Of a stretch of DNA of 57,702 nt, positions 54,547 to 57,702 are shown piece after piece (the stretch's first letter is position 1; each line of letters opens with the position of its first letter). Below the pieces are notes generated by a model, which searched no databases, had not been told where the DNA came from, and saw only the letters and a list, made by a program, of their open reading frames with translations. The position numbers were made by a program, and so were the translations under genes. The stretch comes from Hyphomicrobiales bacterium (GTDB taxonomy: Bacteria > Pseudomonadota > Alphaproteobacteria > Rhizobiales > Xanthobacteraceae): the NCBI GenBank assembly GCA_013911975.1, contig JACESF010000021.1, positions 1 through 57,702 of the forward strand, written 5' to 3'.

Positions 54547-54852
54547 TCAGCGCCCGCCGCCCTCGTTGCTGGGGTCAACGCAGGTATTGCCCACCGGGCA
54601 TTGCTGCTGGTCGCGGGTCTGCACCCATTGCGGGCGGGTCTGCTGGCCGCCGCTGCAATAGGCCTCGTCCTTCACATAGCGGTTGAACACGTTCGGCCCG
54701 GTGCTCAGCGTCACCGCGCCCTGGGCGTTCACCAGGGCGGTGGCCTCGGCGCAGCTCATGGTGAGGGTGTTGGGAAAGTCCTGCGCGCCGGCAAGGCCCG
54801 GGGCCGCGAGAATGGCCAGGGTCGCCGCAAGGGTCATGATCTTGGTCTTCAT
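54547..54852 (-). CDS. Small secreted four-cysteine protein, copy B
   Basis: A 101-residue protein with a signal peptide (MKTKIMTLAATLAILAAPGL, cleaved after AGA near 23) and four Cys at TMSCAE, AYCSGG, QQCPVG and NTCVDPS in the mature part. The layout and half of the residues match copy A, 132 bases downstream, so it is a tandem duplication with about 50 percent identity by eye. It is divergent from the MBL-fold gene. The role is unknown. Confidence 0.82.
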   Translation of the reverse strand: MKTKIMTLAATLAILAAPGLAGAQDFPNTLTMSCAEATALVNAQGAVTLSTGPNVFNRYVKDEAYCSGGQQTRPQWVQTRDQQQCPVGNTCVDPSNEGGGR

Positions 54853-54981
54853 AGCGCTCCTCCTTCTGTGTGCCCCGGCTCCCCGTCGGCCGCGCCCCCG
54901 GTCCGGGTTGGCGCGACACGCTCGCCGATGCCGCACGACACTCTTACCTTACCCGCCCCGGCATGCTCTATGGCTGCCTTC

Positions 54982-55893
54982 ATGAGCGACGATCTTTCCT
55001 TCAACCGCAACTTCGATGTCACGCCCGGCTCCGTCGAGGAGGTGGCGCCGGGCATCCGCCGCATTCTTGCGCCCAATCCTTCGCCTTTCACATTCACGGG
55101 TACGTGCTCCTACATCATCGGGCGCGGAAAGGTGGCGATCCTGGATCCAGGGCCGGACGACCCGGCCCATGTGGCGGCGCTGCTGCACGCGGTGCGCGGC
55201 GAGAGCGTGAGCCATGTGATCATCACCCACACCCACCGCGACCATTCCCCGGCGGCGCCGGCGGTGGTGGCCGCCACCGGCGCGATCACCGTGGGCGAAG
55301 GCCCGCACCGCCCGGCGCGCCCGCTCCATATCGGCGAGATCAATCCGCTGGACGCCAGCGCCGACACGAGCTTCGTCCCGGACGTGGCGGTGGCCGACGG
55401 CGACATGATCGAAGGCGAAGGTTGGGCGCTTGAGGCCGTGGCGACGCCGGGCCATGCCGCCAACCACATGGCGTTCGCGCTGCGCGGGGCCGACCTGATG
55501 TTCTCCGGCGATCATGTGATGGGCTGGGCCACCTCCATCGTCGCCCCGCCGGACGGGTCCATGGGCGATTATGTGGCGTCCCTGGAGAAGCTGGCCGGGC
55601 GCACGGAGCGGCTCTACCTGCCGGGCCACGGGCCGCTGGTCTCCGACGCGCCGGCCTATGTGCAGGACTATCTCGCCCACCGCCGCGCCCGCGAGGCGGC
55701 GATCCTGCGCGGGCTGGAACGTGCCGAGACCATCCCGGATCTCGTGCGCGGCATCTATATCGGGCTCGACCCGCGCCTCGTGGGGGCGGCGTCGCTCACC
55801 GTGCTCGCCAACCTCGAATATCTCGTGGCCCGGGGCCTCGTGGAAACCGAGGGCGAGCCCTCCCTCGACGGGCGGTACCGGCTCGTGCGCTGA
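54982..55893 (+). CDS. MBL-fold hydrolase (LACTB2-like)
   Basis: A 303-residue metallo-beta-lactamase fold protein. The metal motif is ITHTHRDHSPAAP (HxHxDH), then TPGHAANHMAF and LMFSGDHVMGWAT, with GHGP near the C-terminus. The C-terminal 60 residues form a winged-helix tail as in human LACTB2-like enzymes, which act as nucleases or thioester hydrolases. The substrate is unknown. ATG 54982 is preferred; ATG 54970 in frame is an alternative. No ribosome site is clear. Confidence 0.9.
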   Translation: MSDDLSFNRNFDVTPGSVEEVAPGIRRILAPNPSPFTFTGTCSYIIGRGKVAILDPGPDDPAHVAALLHAVRGESVSHVIITHTHRDHSPAAPAVVAATGAITVGEGPHRPARPLHIGEINPLDASADTSFVPDVAVADGDMIEGEGWALEAVATPGHAANHMAFALRGADLMFSGDHVMGWATSIVAPPDGSMGDYVASLEKLAGRTERLYLPGHGPLVSDAPAYVQDYLAHRRAREAAILRGLERAETIPDLVRGIYIGLDPRLVGAASLTVLANLEYLVARGLVETEGEPSLDGRYRLVR

Positions 55894-55899
55894 GCGCCG

Positions 55900-56685
55900 T
55901 CAGTGGCGCTTGCGCCGCTCGGCGGATAGGTCGGTCATGAGGCGGGAGATGCGCCAGGCATTCTCGCCGAGGTCATGGAAGCCGTAGCGGGAGGCGGAGC
56001 GCACATCCACCCGCGCGCCTTTCTGGGTGGGGCGCACGCGGATGGCGATGTCGTTGCGGAAGCCGAGCAGCGGGGTCGGCGCCACCGCCTCGATCTGGCC
56101 GTCGCGCACGCCGCCGCGCGGGGGCACCGCGTCCAGGATGCGCCACTTGCGCTGCCGCACCAAGGCGAGGATCGCGTTGAAGGCTTCCTCCGGCGTGGCG
56201 TCCAGGTCCATGGGCTTGATGCCGGGATAGGCGCCGCGCTGGAGCGCCAGCAGCGTCTCGTCGGGCGGGAGCACGGAATTGGCGCCGGAGGGGCGCGCGA
56301 AGCCCATGGCGCGGAAACGCGGCGGGTCGGCCGTGTCCGTGGACAGGTCCGTGAGGGGCGGCAGCATCCAGCCCCGGGCGAGGACGGCGGCCGGACCCGC
56401 CAGCAGGACCAGGGTGATGGTGAGGGCCGCCAGCGCCTTGCCAAAGCCGCGCCAGCCGCTTTCCCAGATGGTCACGCAGGCACCCACCGCCAATAGCCCG
56501 CCCACCAGCGCGATGGCGAGGCCGAGGCCGAGCGTGGCCACCGCCGGCTGGAAGGCCAGCAGGTCCGCCCGGTAGAGACCGGCCGCCAGCACCACGACCG
56601 GGAGCGAGAACAAGGCGAGCCGGAAGCTCCACACCGCGAGGCGCGACGTGCGTTCCTCCACATAGAGGCTGCGCTTGATCAGCAC
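55900..56685 (-). CDS. DUF1499 membrane protein
   Basis: A 261-residue protein with three hydrophobic segments (about 18-36, 46-72, 82-104) followed by a periplasmic DUF1499 domain (about 150-255) with YPGIKPMDLDATPEEAFNAI, RPTQKGARVDVRSASRYGFHDLG and NAWRI. It starts with GTG inside the end of the HAD gene, overlapping by seven bases. The family has no known function. The two genes are probably co-transcribed. Confidence 0.85.
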   Translation of the reverse strand: MLIKRSLYVEERTSRLAVWSFRLALFSLPVVVLAAGLYRADLLAFQPAVATLGLGLAIALVGGLLAVGACVTIWESGWRGFGKALAALTITLVLLAGPAAVLARGWMLPPLTDLSTDTADPPRFRAMGFARPSGANSVLPPDETLLALQRGAYPGIKPMDLDATPEEAFNAILALVRQRKWRILDAVPPRGGVRDGQIEAVAPTPLLGFRNDIAIRVRPTQKGARVDVRSASRYGFHDLGENAWRISRLMTDLSAERRKRH

Positions 56686-57398
56686 GGCACGGCCTCCGCG
56701 AGGGCGCGCGGCAGGTCGTCCACGCTGTCGAGCACGAGGTCGGCGAGGGGCACCATCTCGTCCACGGGCGCCGGGCCGGTGCGCACCAGGATGAAGCGCG
56801 CGCCCGCGCTGCGCGCGGCGGTCAGGTCGTGGGCGCTGTCGCCCACCACGGCCATCTCGTCGCCGGAAAAGCCGAACCGCTCGCCCATGGCGCGGATCAT
56901 GCCCGGCCCGGGCTTGGAACCGTAGCCAGAGTCATAGCCGTGGATGGCGCCGAGCAGCGGCAGGAGGCCCAGCGCCTCGGCCTGGAGCCGCGCATTGGCC
57001 TCCGCGTCATTGGTGACGATGGAGAGGAAAAGGCCGCGATCATGCAGCCCCCGCAGGGTCTCGCGCACCCGCCCGAGGGGCGTGAGGGAGCGCAGTCCCT
57101 CGGCGCTGAACAGGGCGTCCAGCCGGGCGAGGAAGGCGTCGGTGGGCTCCTCGCCCAGCGCCTGCGCCCAGAGCGGCCCGTAATGAGCGGAGGACCCGGC
57201 GACCAGGGGAGAGGAGGGGAGGAAGCGCTCTTCCTCGGGCAGATAGTGGCTGATGGCTTCCAGGCGGCCGAGCGCCTCGGTGTCCTCGCCCGCCAGGGTG
57301 CGCATCACCGCGCCGGCGGCCGGGCCCCAGGTGCGGTCGAAATGCACGAGCGTGCCGTCCTTGTCGAACAGGAGAGCCTTGAGGCCGGTCAGGGGCAT
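56679..57398 (-). CDS. HAD-family phosphatase (Gph/phosphoglycolate phosphatase-like)
   Basis: A 239-residue HAD hydrolase. The nucleophile motif is FDKDGTL (residues 10-16), motif II TND at about 129, motif III Lys in GSKPGPGM, and motif IV GDSAHDL. The cap is helical (subfamily I). It probably removes phosphate from a small molecule; phosphoglycolate is the common substrate for this architecture, but pyrophosphatase PpaX-like roles are possible. It is followed by DUF1499 with a seven-base overlap. Confidence 0.85.
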   Translation of the reverse strand: MPLTGLKALLFDKDGTLVHFDRTWGPAAGAVMRTLAGEDTEALGRLEAISHYLPEEERFLPSSPLVAGSSAHYGPLWAQALGEEPTDAFLARLDALFSAEGLRSLTPLGRVRETLRGLHDRGLFLSIVTNDAEANARLQAEALGLLPLLGAIHGYDSGYGSKPGPGMIRAMGERFGFSGDEMAVVGDSAHDLTAARSAGARFILVRTGPAPVDEMVPLADLVLDSVDDLPRALAEAVPC

Positions 57399-57559
57399 GC
57401 GTGCATCCGGGCGCGGAATGCGCCGTCACGTGCATCAACCACGAGTGCGGGGCATTCTTCAATCCCCGTCGCCCGCCACGTCGCCCGCCACGCCGCCCGC
57501 CCCTTGGCGCGAGACGGTCGGGGTTTCCTCGTGGCAGGCGAGCCCCTAAAGTCGCGGCG

Positions 57560-57702
57560 ATGCAGACGGTTCCTGTCCCCTTCCTCGTGCCGCCCGCCCG
57601 CGCTCCGCGCACCGCCCGGCGCGGCGTGTCCCTTGTGCTGCTGCTGCTGGCGAGCGTGGGCCTCGCGGATGCGGGCCTCGCGGCGCCGCCGGTCGCCCAG
57701 TC
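57560..57702 (+). CDS. N-terminal part of a secreted protein (partial)
   Basis: An ATG at 57560 opens a frame to the window end, giving 47 residues. It reads as a basic lead (PPARAPRTARRG) and a hydrophobic stretch (VSLVLLLLASVGLA), then Ala-rich sequence: a signal peptide with likely cleavage near GLAA. The mature protein lies outside the window. No family can be named. Confidence 0.5.
   Translation, partial: MQTVPVPFLVPPARAPRTARRGVSLVLLLLASVGLADAGLAAPPVAQ

Overview
This is a GC-rich stretch of a bacterial chromosome, almost certainly from an alphaproteobacterium of the order Hyphomicrobiales, with Xanthobacteraceae (Azorhizobium/Xanthobacter-like) as my best guess. The evidence is family content: a MucR/Ros regulator, a DUF1013 (TrcR-like) protein, a DUF6456 protein, DUF5330, the ispH-thrB-rnhA order, and above all a complete acpXL-to-lpxXL cluster for the very-long-chain fatty acid of rhizobial lipid A. 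I saw no rRNA or tRNA gene, CRISPR array, transposase or phage gene. The window looks like core chromosome with a few accessory modules. Long antisense open frames are everywhere because of the base composition and are left out.

Layout. 1-7.5 kb: end of an unknown protein, an ArnT-like membrane glycosyltransferase, a secreted sedolisin protease with a C-terminal DUF4114 module, oligopeptidase B and MsrB. 7.5-11.5 kb: mucR, a DnaA-domain-IV-like helix-turn-helix protein coupled to a DUF6456 protein, DUF805, SufE and DUF5330 proteins. 11.7-15.5 kb: a TetR regulator convergent with a dctPQM TRAP transporter, with long inverted repeats. 15.8-20 kb: purEK and two divergent GGDEF proteins. 20-26.3 kb: the VLCFA/lipid A operon. 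26.3-37.4 kb: hisC, a GntR regulator, eno, queF, a DUF1835 protein, a zinc peptidase, moaB, a lipid kinase, potF and small membrane proteins. 37.5-42 kb: rnhA-thrB-ispH, the DUF1013 protein and a universal stress protein. 42-48 kb: a translationally coupled GT2/YdjC pair, an HPP protein, a ClC antiporter and a BacA-like ABC transporter. 48-57.7 kb: a chemoreceptor, two acyl-CoA synthetases (one PrpE), two tandem four-cysteine secreted proteins, an MBL-fold hydrolase, DUF1499, a HAD phosphatase, and the start of a secreted protein.

How parts fit. The operon read leftward from 26.3 kb encodes a carrier protein (AcpXL), dehydratase (FabZXL), two ketosynthase-fold proteins, a ketoreductase-type SDR, an MDR-type reductase and the acyltransferase LpxXL. 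That is a self-contained elongation cycle plus transfer to lipid A. One of the two ketosynthase-fold proteins has lost its catalytic Cys, the first His and the Lys, which suggests a KS-alpha/KS-beta (chain-length-factor) arrangement. A textbook -35/-10 pair and two perfect palindromes lie just upstream of acpXL. Other envelope genes (ArnT-like enzyme, GT2/YdjC pair, BacA-like ABC protein) may also act on lipid A or its carriers, but that is inference.

Intergenic signals worth reading: the palindrome over the -10 of the DnaA-IV-like gene, an orphan terminator upstream of the stress-protein gene, a nested hairpin before potF, hairpins between the two GGDEF genes, and two families of dispersed repeats.
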